From the NCBI RefSeq assembly GCF_036500425.1, contig NZ_DASYCB010000038.1:9700-73699 (forward strand): 64,000 nucleotides of DNA. The letters are read 5' to 3'. Numbering within the stretch: the first letter of the stretch is position 1; each line of letters opens with the position of its first letter. The notes under the pieces were generated by a model that saw nothing but the letters and a program-made list of their open reading frames with translations, was not told the DNA's origin and searched no databases. Positions 42,040 through 53,400 of the stretch are shown here, piece by piece. Source of the stretch: Luteibacter sp036500425. GTDB lineage: Bacteria; Pseudomonadota; Gammaproteobacteria; Xanthomonadales; Rhodanobacteraceae. The translations under genes were made by a program, and so were the position numbers.

Positions 42040-44205
42040 GCCCGGCACTGTAGCGCGTACACCGCCCCGTGTAGGAGCGGGGGGGGGGGCTTGGGGGGGG
42101 GCGCTCTTGAGGTCGTCAAGGAGGGGTTGGCAGGTGACGGCGTTGGCCTTGCCGCTCTCAGGCACCATCAGTGGGGCGAGGGCGGCGATCGGGGCGGCGA
42201 AGAACAGGGCGACGGCACCGCCACCGCGCAGGATCAGCGGGCCGGCATGGACACCCGGCGAGGGGTTGGCGAACGTGCCATGCACGTACAGCGGCGAGCG
42301 CAGCGAGAAGATGCGGAAGCCCTTGGTGTGCGGGACGATATCGAGGTTGAGCTTCTCATCCTTGAAGTTGATATCACCGTTGACGTTGATCAGTGCCTTC
42401 TCGGTATCCAGGGCGAACACCCGCGACTCCATCACGCCGTTGGTCGATACCAGGTCGGCCGCCATGCAGTTGATCTTCACCACGTCATCGCCGAAGAAGC
42501 GGCCGACCACGTAGCTACCGACATTGAGGCCAGCAAGTTCAAGCAGCGAGGAACTCACCGCGCCATCGTTGATCAGGAGTTTGAGCTCACCATTCGAGCT
42601 GCCCAGCAAGGCCGCCGGCGAATTGCCCACGGCCGTGAACGACGCATCGCCATTCATCTCGCCGAAGCTGGTCTGCATCGGCGCGAAAGTGGGGAACAGT
42701 TCCTTCAGCTTGAGATGACGGGCACCCAGGTTCAGGCGTCCCTTCAGCGGCTCGGCCTTGCCATCCAGGCGAATATTGCTGCCTACGGTGCCACCGGCCA
42801 CACCGAACTTCAGCGGATCCAGGGTGAGCACGGCATCCTTCATGATCAGGTGGGTTTCCACGTTGCTGATCGGCAGGCGTTCGCCGTGGACGATCTTCGC
42901 GCCGACGAAATGCACATCGGCATCCATGGCGTTCCAGCGATCGGTTTTGAACGGCTCGACCGGCAACACCTTGCCATCCGGTTGTTTCTTCACGTCGCCG
43001 CGCTCGGCCTTCTCGGCATCGGAACCTCCGCCAACCAGCGGGGCGAGATCGCTGAAGAGCAGCTGGTTCGATTTCAGGTTGCCGACGAGGCTGGGCCGGG
43101 CGCCGCCGGTGTTGAAGGTGAGCGTCCCGCCGAGATCGCTGCCACCGACCTTGCCGGTGAAGTTCTCGTAGACGAAGGTGCTGTTGTTCTTTTTCAGGTT
43201 CGCCTTGAGATGGCCTTCCGTCGCGAACGGCGGCGTATCAGGCAGGGTGATGCCGGTCAGGTCGTACAGGTGCGACATGCTGGTGCCGGAGAACCACAGG
43301 CGGATATCGAGCGCGCCCAGGTTGATCGGATCGGTGAGCGTGCCGACAAAGGCGATGTGGGTGTCGCCGAAGCGCGCATCGGCCTGCACGGGGAACGGGC
43401 GACTCGCATCGCGCAGCGCAAGCACACCGCCCGTGCGCGCCTTGGCTGCCACGGTCGATTTCTTGTAAGTGCCCTTGGCGTCCCAGGCGAAGTAGTAAAC
43501 CTGCTTGCGCTTGGTCTCGTCCTGCTGATCGTTTTCGTCGGCTTTGCTCTTCGCCATTTGCTTTGCGCTGGCGCCGGTGGTTTTGTTCGCCTGTGCACGT
43601 GAATCCTTCTCCTGCTGCGCCATGATCTCGTCGAACGGAACACCCTTGCCGAGCGGGCTGACATCGATGCCCATGGCGATCTGGTTTTGTGCATCGGTCA
43701 GGTCGATATGACCCTTATCGAATGCAATGGCGTTGAGCTCGAGTTGCCATTCCGAGGGCCCACTGCTTTCCGGAAGTTTGAAGGTCCAGGTGTTGCTGCC
43801 ATCCTTCTGCCGCTCCAGCGCGATCGCCGGCTGCCCCAGGCGGATCTCGGGGATGACGATGCGGTGGGCGATCAGCGGGAAGGGGGCCAGGCGGAAGTCG
43901 ATCGTATCGAGGTGGGCGAAACGGTTGTTCTTTGCCCAGCTCGGGTTGGTGACGACGATATCGCGCGCCGTGAAATGCGGCCACGGGATCAAGCTGACCA
44001 AGCCACCCTCGCCGGGCTCACGGGCCCAATGCGCGGAGATATCGCCCTGGATCGCGAACGGCCGGCCGATCGCCTCGGACACCTTCTCGTTGATCGTTGG
44101 CTTCAGCCGGTTCCAGTCGAAGAACGCGATGAAGAGGATCAGGGCGATGACCAGCAACACAACGATGCCGACCACCCACGCCAGGATTTTCCTGCCTCGC
44201 CGCAT
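41239..44205 (-). CDS. AsmA family protein, apparently read through into the hydrolase
   Basis: As written, the frame is 988 residues. Residues 1 to about 690 are a typical AsmA-family protein: N-terminal membrane anchor (WVVGIVVLLVIALILFIAFF), AsmA domain (DWNRLKPTINEKVSEAIGRPF), and a C-terminal AsmA-like beta region rich in short motifs such as LNVGSYVVGRFFGDDVVKINC. AsmA-like proteins act in the inner membrane and periplasm in lipid transport to the outer membrane. Around 700-722 the frame runs through Pro/Ala encoded by a G/C homopolymer and a REP remnant, and then enters the hydrolase at residue 723. A real AsmA gene probably stops near base 42100. The start has GGAGAA at eight bases. 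Confidence 0.75.
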   Translation of the reverse strand: MRRGRKILAWVVGIVVLLVIALILFIAFFDWNRLKPTINEKVSEAIGRPFAIQGDISAHWAREPGEGGLVSLIPWPHFTARDIVVTNPSWAKNNRFAHLDTIDFRLAPFPLIAHRIVIPEIRLGQPAIALERQKDGSNTWTFKLPESSGPSEWQLELNAIAFDKGHIDLTDAQNQIAMGIDVSPLGKGVPFDEIMAQQEKDSRAQANKTTGASAKQMAKSKADENDQQDETKRKQVYYFAWDAKGTYKKSTVAAKARTGGVLALRDASRPFPVQADARFGDTHIAFVGTLTDPINLGALDIRLWFSGTSMSHLYDLTGITLPDTPPFATEGHLKANLKKNNSTFVYENFTGKVGGSDLGGTLTFNTGGARPSLVGNLKSNQLLFSDLAPLVGGGSDAEKAERGDVKKQPDGKVLPVEPFKTDRWNAMDADVHFVGAKIVHGERLPISNVETHLIMKDAVLTLDPLKFGVAGGTVGSNIRLDGKAEPLKGRLNLGARHLKLKELFPTFAPMQTSFGEMNGDASFTAVGNSPAALLGSSNGELKLLINDGAVSSSLLELAGLNVGSYVVGRFFGDDVVKINCMAADLVSTNGVMESRVFALDTEKALINVNGDINFKDEKLNLDIVPHTKGFRIFSLRSPLYVHGTFANPSPGVHAGPLILRGGGAVALFFAAPIAALAPLMVPESGKANAVTCQPLLDDLKSAPPQAPPPAPTRGGVRATVPGMPFTDDDLTTLQAEGVPALPVPLRHGMLARGGNTIWYGVFGKGAPVILLHGGMGSSENWAYLIPALVAHGYQAIVIDSRGQGRSGWNGEPFRYDGMARDVEAIMDRLGVASAPIVGWSDGADTGLVLADLAPERVSRLFFFACNVDPGGVKPFEFTPVIGRILENHRSTYARLSPHPERFDDVFEAVQAMQSTQPDYTATQLATIRAPTHVVLGEGDEFIRRDHAEYLARTLPNATFQLLPDVTHFAPLQRPGTFNAAVLNFLNPL
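42070..42106. repeat. REP-like element replaced by poly-G tracts
   Basis: The sequence begins TGTAGGAGC as a normal forward REP copy, but the palindrome is replaced by 11 consecutive G (42079-42089), CTT, then 9 consecutive G (42093-42101) before CGCTC. Only the CTTG centre and the ends remain recognisable. No other place in the window has such G runs. A base-calling or assembly artefact at a hairpin is the simplest explanation. Confidence 0.7.
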
Positions 44206-44430
44206 TGACGTTCTCCGTATTAGTGCATGCGAGCACTTGGTAACGCGATAGGCGCCAAGGTTTTGTGTTCATGGCCTGTCCCGATTAAGCAACGTATGTG
44301 CCGTGTGATGACGCCGGCTCGCGTTAGTTGCCTTATTGGCTTATAGGCATGCCTCTTTCGTGCAGCCCAGCCGTGATACCGCTGCCTAAGCTCCCTTGGA
44401 AACCCATGGACATGGGACAGGGGCGAATTC

Positions 44431-47400
44431 ATGAGCACACGTGCAACGAACGCAGGCCGTCTTCCACGCCACCGCGGTGTCTACCTCGCACTGGCATCCC
44501 TCCTCGCCGCACCGTTCATACCCGAGGCTGCCTACGCGCAGTGCTCGCAGGTCACCAATACCATCACCTGTTCGGGTGTGAATGGTGCGCAATTCAGCAG
44601 CGCGACGAATAACGTCACGGCGAATATCCTGCCGGGTGCCACGTTAACGGTCTTTCCCCTGCTCGGCGGTTCGGGCATCAACCTCACCGGTAACGGCATC
44701 ACGTTGAACAACCAGGGCACGATCGACCCGAACCTGGGTGGTGGCCTCAGCATCGTGTCGAACGGTGTCTTCGCGGGCAATGCCAGCGGGAACGCGGTCA
44801 CGATCAACAACCTGGCCGGTGGCACGATCAAGGGCCTGGTCAACGTGGGTTCGATCCTGGGCATCGGTGGCCAGGCCATCCTCACCCAGAACGGCACAGG
44901 TGGCACGACCACCATCGTCAATAACGGCACCATCGACATGACGGCGCTCGGCCTGGGCCTGCTCACGGTATCCGATGCGCCGGCGGTGATCTCGTACGGC
45001 GGCGCCCGTACCAACATGACCAACACCGGCACGATCACCGGGCGGATTGCTTTCGCGCCCTCACTCACGGCGAACCAGGGCAACACCTTCGTCAATGCTG
45101 GCTCGATCAGCGGCAGCGTGAACCTGGGCGATACAGCGACCGGCAACACGTTCACCGCGGTGTCCGGGTCCAGCGTGACCAACAATGGGACCTCGCTGGT
45201 CACGCCGATCCTTACGGTCAGTATCAACCTGAGCGGTGCCGGTATCGTCGATGGCGGCTCGGGCACGGGTAACAACAACTTCCTGGTCTTGCAGAATGAT
45301 GCTACCGGGCCAGGATCCGGTACGGGTGGCGCGGTCACCTCGATCGACGCCGCGCAATACATCCACTTCCAGCACCTGACGGTCAACAGCGGTACGTGGA
45401 ACCTGCTCGGTGCAGTGGCGGGCGCCGACACCACGATCAACGATGGCCTGGTCAACTTCAACAACGCGGGTGCCTTTGGCCCCGGCACGCTCACCGCGAA
45501 TGGCGGCGCGATCGCCGCGTCGCAAACCGGTCTTGTGCTCGCGAATAACGTGTTGCTGAATTCGGGGCGCCTGACCCTGGGCGGTACCAACGCCTTCAGC
45601 CTCAATGGCGTCATCAGCGGCACCGGTGGTCTTACCGTGTCCGACACGGGCGTCATCCGCCTGGGTGGCAGCAACCTGTTCAGCGGTGGCGTCAATCTCA
45701 ACGCCGGTGGCCTGGTACTCGGAAGCGCCGGCGCGCTGGGTTCCGGCACGCTCACCGTGGGCGGCACCGCCTCGCTGGATACGGTGGCGAACTTCAACGT
45801 CGCCAACAACATCGCGGTGAACGCGGGCGCCACGCTCAACCTGCTCGGCAGCCAGGCGCTGGCGCTGAATGGCACGCTCTCCGGGGCGGGCAACCTCACC
45901 AAGAGTGGGGTGGGTACATTGACGCTCGGTGGCGCGAACCTGATGACCGGCGCCTTCAACATCACGGGCGGTGCCGTGGCGCTGGGTGCGGGCGGCTCGC
46001 TGTCGCCGAGCGCAGCCGTGTCCTTGAGCGCCGGCACCACCCTGGATATTTCGGCCGCGGCCAACCAGACGATCGGTTCGCTGGCCGGCGCGGGTGGTTC
46101 CGTGACCCTTGGCGCCAGGACGCTCACGCTGGGCGGTCTCAACACCAACACCAGCTACGCGGGCACCCTCGTCGGCACGGGCGGCCTGGTGAAAGTAGGC
46201 ACCGGGGTGTTGACGCTGTCGGGTGACAACTCAAACATGACCGGTGGCGTCGCCCTCAACGGCGGCGGATTGCTGGTGAGCAGTGGCAATGCGCTTGGCC
46301 CGGGTGCGCTTTCCGTGGGCGGTACGGTGACGCTGGATGGCACCGCGGCCCTCGCGCTGAACAACGCCGTGAACCTCGGCGCGGGTGGTTCACTGAACCT
46401 GCTTGGCGGCCAGCCGCTTGTCTTCAACGGGGTCGTCAGTGGGGCCGGCAACCTGGTGAAAAGCGGTGCCTCGCTGCTCACGCTCAATGGCGCAAATACG
46501 TTCAGTGGCGGCACGACCACCCTGGGTGGCGGCCTTCTGCTCGGCAACAGCGCGGCGCTAGGCACGGGCGCGCTTAATGTCAACGCGAACACCACCATCG
46601 ATGCATCGGTGTCGGGCCTGTCGCTTGGCAACAGCATCAACCTCGCCGGCGGTGCCGCGCTCAACGTGCTGGGTGGTCAGCCGCTCACCTTCGGTGGCGT
46701 AATCGCAGGCACCGGCGGCATCCAGAAGAGCGGTGCGTCGACACTGACGCTGGGCGGTGCAAACAGCTTCACCGGCGGGCTCACCGTCAATGCGGGTACC
46801 GTCGCGCTGGGCGCGGGTGGCAGCCTCGCCGCAAGCGGGTTGGTCGACCTTACGACCGCCGGTGCTGGTTTCGATATCGCCGCGGCCGGTAACCAGGTCA
46901 TCGGCGGATGGGCGGGTGTCGCCGGTACAACGGTCGCGCTCGGTGCCAATACGCTTACGTTCGGTAGCGATGGCCTTTCGCGCGCCATGCTCGGCACGAT
47001 CAGTGGCACGGGTGGCCTGGTCAAGGTCGGCGCAGGCGTGCAGACGCTCGGCGGTGCGAACACCTTCGCGGGTGGCGTGGCGCTCAACGCGGGTGGCCTG
47101 CTGCTCGGTAATGCCGGTGCGCTCGGTACCGGCACGCTCAGCGTCGGTGGTGCCAGCACACTGGATACCTCGGCGGCGTTCACCCTCACCAACAACGTGA
47201 ACCTCGGCGCGGCACTGACCTTGCCGGGCTCGTTCAACACGACCTTGAATGGCGTGATCAGCGGCACGGGCAGCCTCGTCAAGAACGGCGCGACGACACT
47301 CGCGCTAGGCGGCGCGAACACCTTCAGCGGCGGGGTGAACCTCAACGCTGGCACGCTGCAGCTCGGTAACGATGGTGCGCTTGGCACGGGTGCGCTGGCC

Positions 47401-50400
47401 GTGGGTGGCAACGCGACGCTGGCTTCCACGGGTGCGCTCAATCTTGCGAATAACGTGAGCCTCGGTACGGGTACGTTGCTTACCTTGCCAGGCGCCCAGA
47501 ACCTCACCCTCGGTGGCGTTGTCTCCGGAGCCGGCGCGCTCACCAAGAGCGGTGCGTCGCTATTGACGCTCAACGGCGCGAATACATTTAGCGGCGGGTT
47601 GACCGTCGGCGGTGGTGGCTTGCTGCTAGGAAATAGCAACGCGTTAGGTAGCGGCGCCTTGACGGTCAGCGGCGCCAGTACGCTGGATAGCAGTGCAGCG
47701 ATTGCGCTCGCCAATAGCGTGAACCTCGGCGCGGGGCTGAACGTGCTCGGCAGCCAGGACATCGCGATCGGCGGCATCGTCTCGGGCACCGGCAACCTCA
47801 CCAAGAACGGCGCATCTGTCCTGACCCTGGGCGGTGCGAACACCTTCAGTGGCGGCGTCAACCTCAACGCCGGCGGCCTGGTGCTCGGCAACGGCGGGGC
47901 ACTTGGCACGGGCTCGCTCAACGTCGGAGGCCAAGCCTCGCTCGACACGAGCGCGGTCGTGGTGGTCGGTAATGAGGTGAACCTGGGCGCGGGTGCGAGC
48001 CTGGAGGTGGTCGGCAGCAACGCGCTTACCCTGGGCGGCACGCTCGCGGGTACCGGCAGCCTGGTGAAGGAGGGTGCCGCCACGCTGACCCTTGCCGGCG
48101 CGAACACCTACACCGGCGGCACCACGATCAACGCGGGCACGCTCGCCCTCGGCGCGGGCGGCAGCCTCGCTGCGTCGGGTAGCGTGAACCTCGCCGCGGC
48201 GGGTAGCGCTTTCGACATCAGCGCGAGCGGGGCGAACCAGACGATCGGCGCATTGGCTGGCGTCGCCGGCAGCACGCTCGCCCTCGGCGGCCATACGCTG
48301 ACCTTCGGCGATAGTTCCAACCAGGTCCTGGATAGCACGCTCACCGGCAACGGTGGCCTGGTGAAAGTGGGCGCGGGCGTGCAGACACTGGGCGGCGCGA
48401 GCACCTTCAGCGGTGGTGTGGCGCTCAATGCCGGCGGCCTCGTGGTCGGCAACGATGCCGCCCTGGGCACGGGCACGCTCACGGTGGGCGGTGCTGCCAC
48501 GCTGGATGCGACTGGACCGGTCGCGTTGGCCAACGACATCGCGTTGAATGCCGGTCTCACGATCCTCGGCGCGAACGCGCTCACCTTGAACGGGGCGCTT
48601 TCGGGCACCGGCGGCCTGACCAAGGAAGGCGCCGCCACGCTAACGCTCAACGGCCACAACACCTACACCGGTGGCACCAACATCAACGCCGGCACGCTCG
48701 CGCTGGGCGCAGGGGCGAGCCTGGCGGCGAGCGGCACCGTGAACCTCCTCGCCGGCGCCACGCTGGATCTCTCCGCCGGCAACGGCACGCAGCAGGTCGG
48801 TACGCTCGCCGGCGGCGGTAATGTGAACCTCGGTGCCAATTCGATCACCATCGGTGATGCGACGAATGGCGTGTTTTCCGGTGCCATCGGTGGAACCGGT
48901 GGCCTCATCAAGGAAGGCGTGGGCACCGAAACGCTTACGGGTGCTAACACGTACACCGGCGGCACGGTGATCAACGCCGGCACCCTCGCGATCGGCGCGG
49001 GTGGCAGCCTCGCCGCCGCAGGGGCGGTCACGCTGGCCGCCGCAGGCACGGGCTTCGACATCAGCGCAGCGGGTAACCAGACGATCGGTCTGCTCAATGG
49101 CGTCGCGGGCAGCACCGTGACCCTGGGTGGCAATGCGCTGACCCTGGGTGGCGTAGGCAATGGTGTCTACGATGGCCTGATCGCCGGTACCGGTGGCCTG
49201 GTGAAGAACGGCGCGGGTATCCAGGAACTCGGTGGCGCCAACACGTTCAGCGGTGGCGTCGCGCTGAACGCCGGCGGCCTGGTCCTGGGTAACGACAGCG
49301 CGCTCGGCACAGGGGCGCTAAGCGTCGGTGGCAACGCGTCGCTCGACACGAGCACGGTGTTGAATCTCAGCAACGACGTGAACCTGGCGGCAGGTACCAC
49401 GCTGGATCTGCCTGGCAGCAACGCGGTGACCTTCGGCGGCGCGTTCGCCGGCGATGGCGGCCTGCTGAAGGATGGCAGCGCGACGGTGACGCTCACGGGG
49501 GCGAATACGTATACCGGTGGCACCACGATCAACGCAGGTACGCTGGCGCTTGGTGCGGGTGGCAGCCTGGCCTCGACCGGCGCGGTGAATCTCGCGGGCA
49601 CCGGCACGTTCGATATCTCCGCCAGCGGCGCGGGTCAGACGATCGGCTCGCTGGCGGGTGTCGCCGGTAGCCACGTGACGCTCGGTGGGAATTCACTGAC
49701 TCTCGGTGGTGCGACCGATAGCGTGTACGACGGTGTCATCGCCGGCAGCGGCGGTGTCGTGAAGAATGGTGCCGGCGTGCAGACGCTCAATGGGGCCAAC
49801 ACGTTTACCGGTGGCGTCACGTTGAATGCGGGCGGCCTGGTCGTCGGTAACAACGCGGCGCTCGGTACGGGCTCGCTGACGGTAGGCGGCGCGTCGACGC
49901 TCGATGCGAGCAGCGCGGTGACACTCTCCAACGACGTCGTACTTAATGCGGGCCTCGATGTGCTGGGCACCCATGACATGGTCCTTAACGGGACGATCAG
50001 CGGTACGGGTAGCCTGAGCAAGGATGGGGCGGCGACGCTGACATTGAATGGCAATAACACGTATACCGGTGGTACCTATATCAACGCGGGCACCCTCGCG
50101 CTCGGCGCAGGCGCGAGCCTTGCAACCAGCGGCATCGTGAATCTCGCCGCGGGCGCCACGTTCGATCTCTCCGCCGGTAACGGTACGCAGCAGTTCGGCA
50201 CGCTGGTCGGCAATGGCACCGTGAACATCGGGAGTAACGCGCTGGTCGTCGGTGGTGCTACCGATGGCACGTTCGGCGGATCGATCGCCGGGACCGGTAG
50301 CCTGACCAAGGTGGGGGCGGCGATTGAAACGCTGACCGGTACGAACACCTACACGGGCGGCACGTTCATCGATGCCGGCACGCTGGCGATCGGCGCCGGC

Positions 50401-53400
50401 GGCAGCCTGTCGCCCACGGGGGCGGTCACCCTGACTGCCGCCGGCACCACCTTCGATATCAGCGGAGCCAACAACAACCAGAACATCGGCCAGCTCGCGG
50501 GGGTCGCCGGTAGCGCCGTCACGCTCGGCGGCAACTCGCTGGTGTTGGGCGGCGTCGGTAACGCGACCTATAACGGGGTGATTTCCGGGACCGGCGGCCT
50601 GGTGAAGAACGGTGCGGGTACGCAGGTGCTGGGTGGTGCGAACACCTTCAGCGGTGGTGTCACCCTTAACGATGGCAGCCTGGTGGCAGGCGACAACGCT
50701 GCGCTAGGCACGGGGACGATGACGGTAGGGGGTACCTCGACGCTCGATGCGAACACCGCGGTGACGCTGGCGAATGATGTGGCGCTCAATGCGGGCCTCA
50801 CCGTCGCCGGCAGCAACGACATGACGCTGGGCGGGGTGATCGCTGGCGCGGGTAGCCTCACGAAGAACGGTGCGGCGACACTGACGCTTGACGGTGCCAA
50901 TACGTACACCGGTGGCACGACGATCAACGCGGGTACGCTGGCCATCGGCGCCGGTGGCAGCCTGTCGCCGGATGGTGCGGTCAACCTCGCTGGCACGGGC
51001 ACGTTCGATATCAGCGCGGGCGGTAACCCGTCGATCGCGTCACTCAGCGGCGTGGCAGGCAGCACCGTGGCGCTGGGCGGAAGCACGTTGACCCTCGGTG
51101 GCGCTACCGATGCCACGGTGGACAGCACGATCACGGGTACCGGCGGTCTGGTGAAGAACGGCGCGGCCAACCTCACGCTGGGCGGTGCCAACCTGTTCAG
51201 TGGCGGCGTCACGCTGAACGCCGGTGGCCTGGTGCTTGGCAATGATCAGGCGTTGGGCACGGGCGCGCTCACCGTCGGTGGCGCAGCATCCCTCGCCGGC
51301 ACGATGCCATTGACCCTCGCGAATGACATCGCGCTGAATGCCGATCTGAGCATGGCCGGCAACCAGGCGCTGACGCTCGACGGGACCCTCAGCGGCACCG
51401 GTCAACTGATCAAGATCAACCTCGCCGCGCTCACCCTCAACGGCAACAATACCTACTCGGGCGGTACCACGGTCGAAGGGGGTTCGCTCACTGTCGGCAG
51501 CGATGGCGCGCTGGGCACGGGTGGCCTTGCGATCGATGGTGCCACCTTGCAGGCCGGCACCACGGTGACCTTGCCGAACAACGTCAGTGTCGGTGGCAAC
51601 GGCGTCACGGTGAATGGGGCCCAGGACCTCACCCTCAACGGTGCGCTTTCCGGCACGGGCGGGATCGACAAGGAGGGTAGCGGCACGCTGACCCTGGGTG
51701 GATCGCTCGGTGACTACACCGGCGGCCTCACGGTGAATGCCGGCACGCTCAACGCCACCGACAACTACACCGGCGCGGTGACGGTCGGTGCCGGTGCCAC
51801 GGCCGGCTTGAACGGCACCGCGAATGACGTGACTGTTGCGGGCGCGATCGCCGGAACGCTGAACCTCGGCGGCGGCGGGCTCAACGTGAGTTACGGGAAC
51901 CTGCCGACGATCACCGGTACGGTGAATGGCACGGCAGACACGACGCTGCATGTCACCGGCGGTGGCGAAGGCACGCTGGCGAATGGTGTGTTCAACAACA
52001 TCGGCAACCTCACCACGACCGCGGGCACCATCGTGGTCGGCGTGGGCACGAACGTCACTTTCACGGGTGGCAGCACGATCGGCGGCAACGTGGTGGTGGA
52101 TGGCACCCTGGGCGGCCCGGTCACGGTCGGCACGGGCGGTGGCGTGGTCGGTGGCGGCACCATCACCGGTCCGGTCACGGTCGACAACGGCACGGTCGCA
52201 CCCGGCGGCATTCCCGGCGCCACGGGCGCCGCCGCCGGTTCGGGTACGCCCGGCACGGTGCTCACCACGGGCGGCCTGAGCCAGGGCGCGGGTTCGCAGA
52301 CGGTGATCCGGATCACCCCATCGGGGACGAGCGACGGCATCGTTTCCAACGGCCCCACCACCGTGGGCGGTGCGCTTGTCACCGTGCCGGCGGGTAGTGG
52401 CACCTACGGGGCATCGACGCAGTACACGGTCGTCACTTCGCCTGCGGGCATCAACGGCAGCTACGGCAGCATCGTGAAGCATGACCTGCCGTTCCTGGAT
52501 GAAGGCATCACCACCGATGGCAACCACGTCTACCTGACCCTCAGCCAGGCGGGCACCGGCGGCCCGGTGAGCCCGGGTGGCGAAGGTATCGGCTTCGACC
52601 AGTTCCCCGGCCTGAGCGGTAACACGTCGAGCGTCGCGACGGCCTTGCAGCATATCGCGGCACGGGGGGGCGATCCGCTGCCCACGCTGCTCGGCAACCT
52701 GCGTGGGCTGCGTTCCGACCAGGTGTTGCGTGCCTTCGATTCGCTTACCGGCGAAACGTACGCCTCCGCGGCACAAGCCGAACTCACCGGGCAGAGCCAG
52801 TACCAGGACTCGCTGTTCTATCGCCTTAAGCTGGATCGCGACACGGGGGAGAAGGGCGCGGCGGTCTGGGCCGAGCCGTATACGTCATCAAGCGACCTGT
52901 CGCGTAGTGCGAACGTCTCGCGTGCGGACTACCGCATCCACGGCATCATCGTCGGTACCGATGCCGATCTGTCGCCGGACTTCCGCGCCGGTGTGCATGC
53001 GAACCTGGCCAACGCGCGCACCGAGGTACACAGCCGCGGCGACTACACCGATGTCGACCAGGCGGCGCTCGGCCTGCATGCGTTGTACTTCAACGACAAG
53101 CAGTTCTGGGTGGAAGGCCTGGCCTCCTACGGCTGGCATGATGCCGATAGCCGGCGGCGCATCGCGGTCGGCGGATACACGCCGGAAGCGCGGGGCGATT
53201 ACGACGGCAAGGCCACCAACGGTGCGATCGAGGGTGGCTTCCGTTTCAACCTGGGCCAGGCGATGCATCTGGAACCGTTCGTCGGCGCGTACTACAGCAA
53301 GGTGAAGTACGACAGCTTCACGGAGAAGGGTGCGGGCGATGCCGACCTGAGGGTGGGCAAGGCCTCGGCCACCAGCATGCAGTACGGCGCGGGCCTGCGC

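Noticed and set aside
41833..43602. 589-aa plus-strand frame opposite the AsmA-type gene
   Set aside because: Antisense shadow with repetitive Glu/Gln/Arg/Ala/His composition and no motifs; it also crosses the poly-G tract.
44900..51700. Regularly repeated DNA that could suggest a CRISPR array or satellite
   Set aside because: The repeats are in frame and encode degenerate passenger repeats of the autotransporter. Unit length and sequence vary as protein repeats do.
44532..52776. Several long minus-strand reading frames (up to about 580 aa) opposite the autotransporter
   Set aside because: They are antisense to a well-supported gene. Their composition (Pro/Val/Ala/Thr-rich) simply mirrors its Gly/Ala/Asn/Thr codons, and they show no family match or ribosome site.
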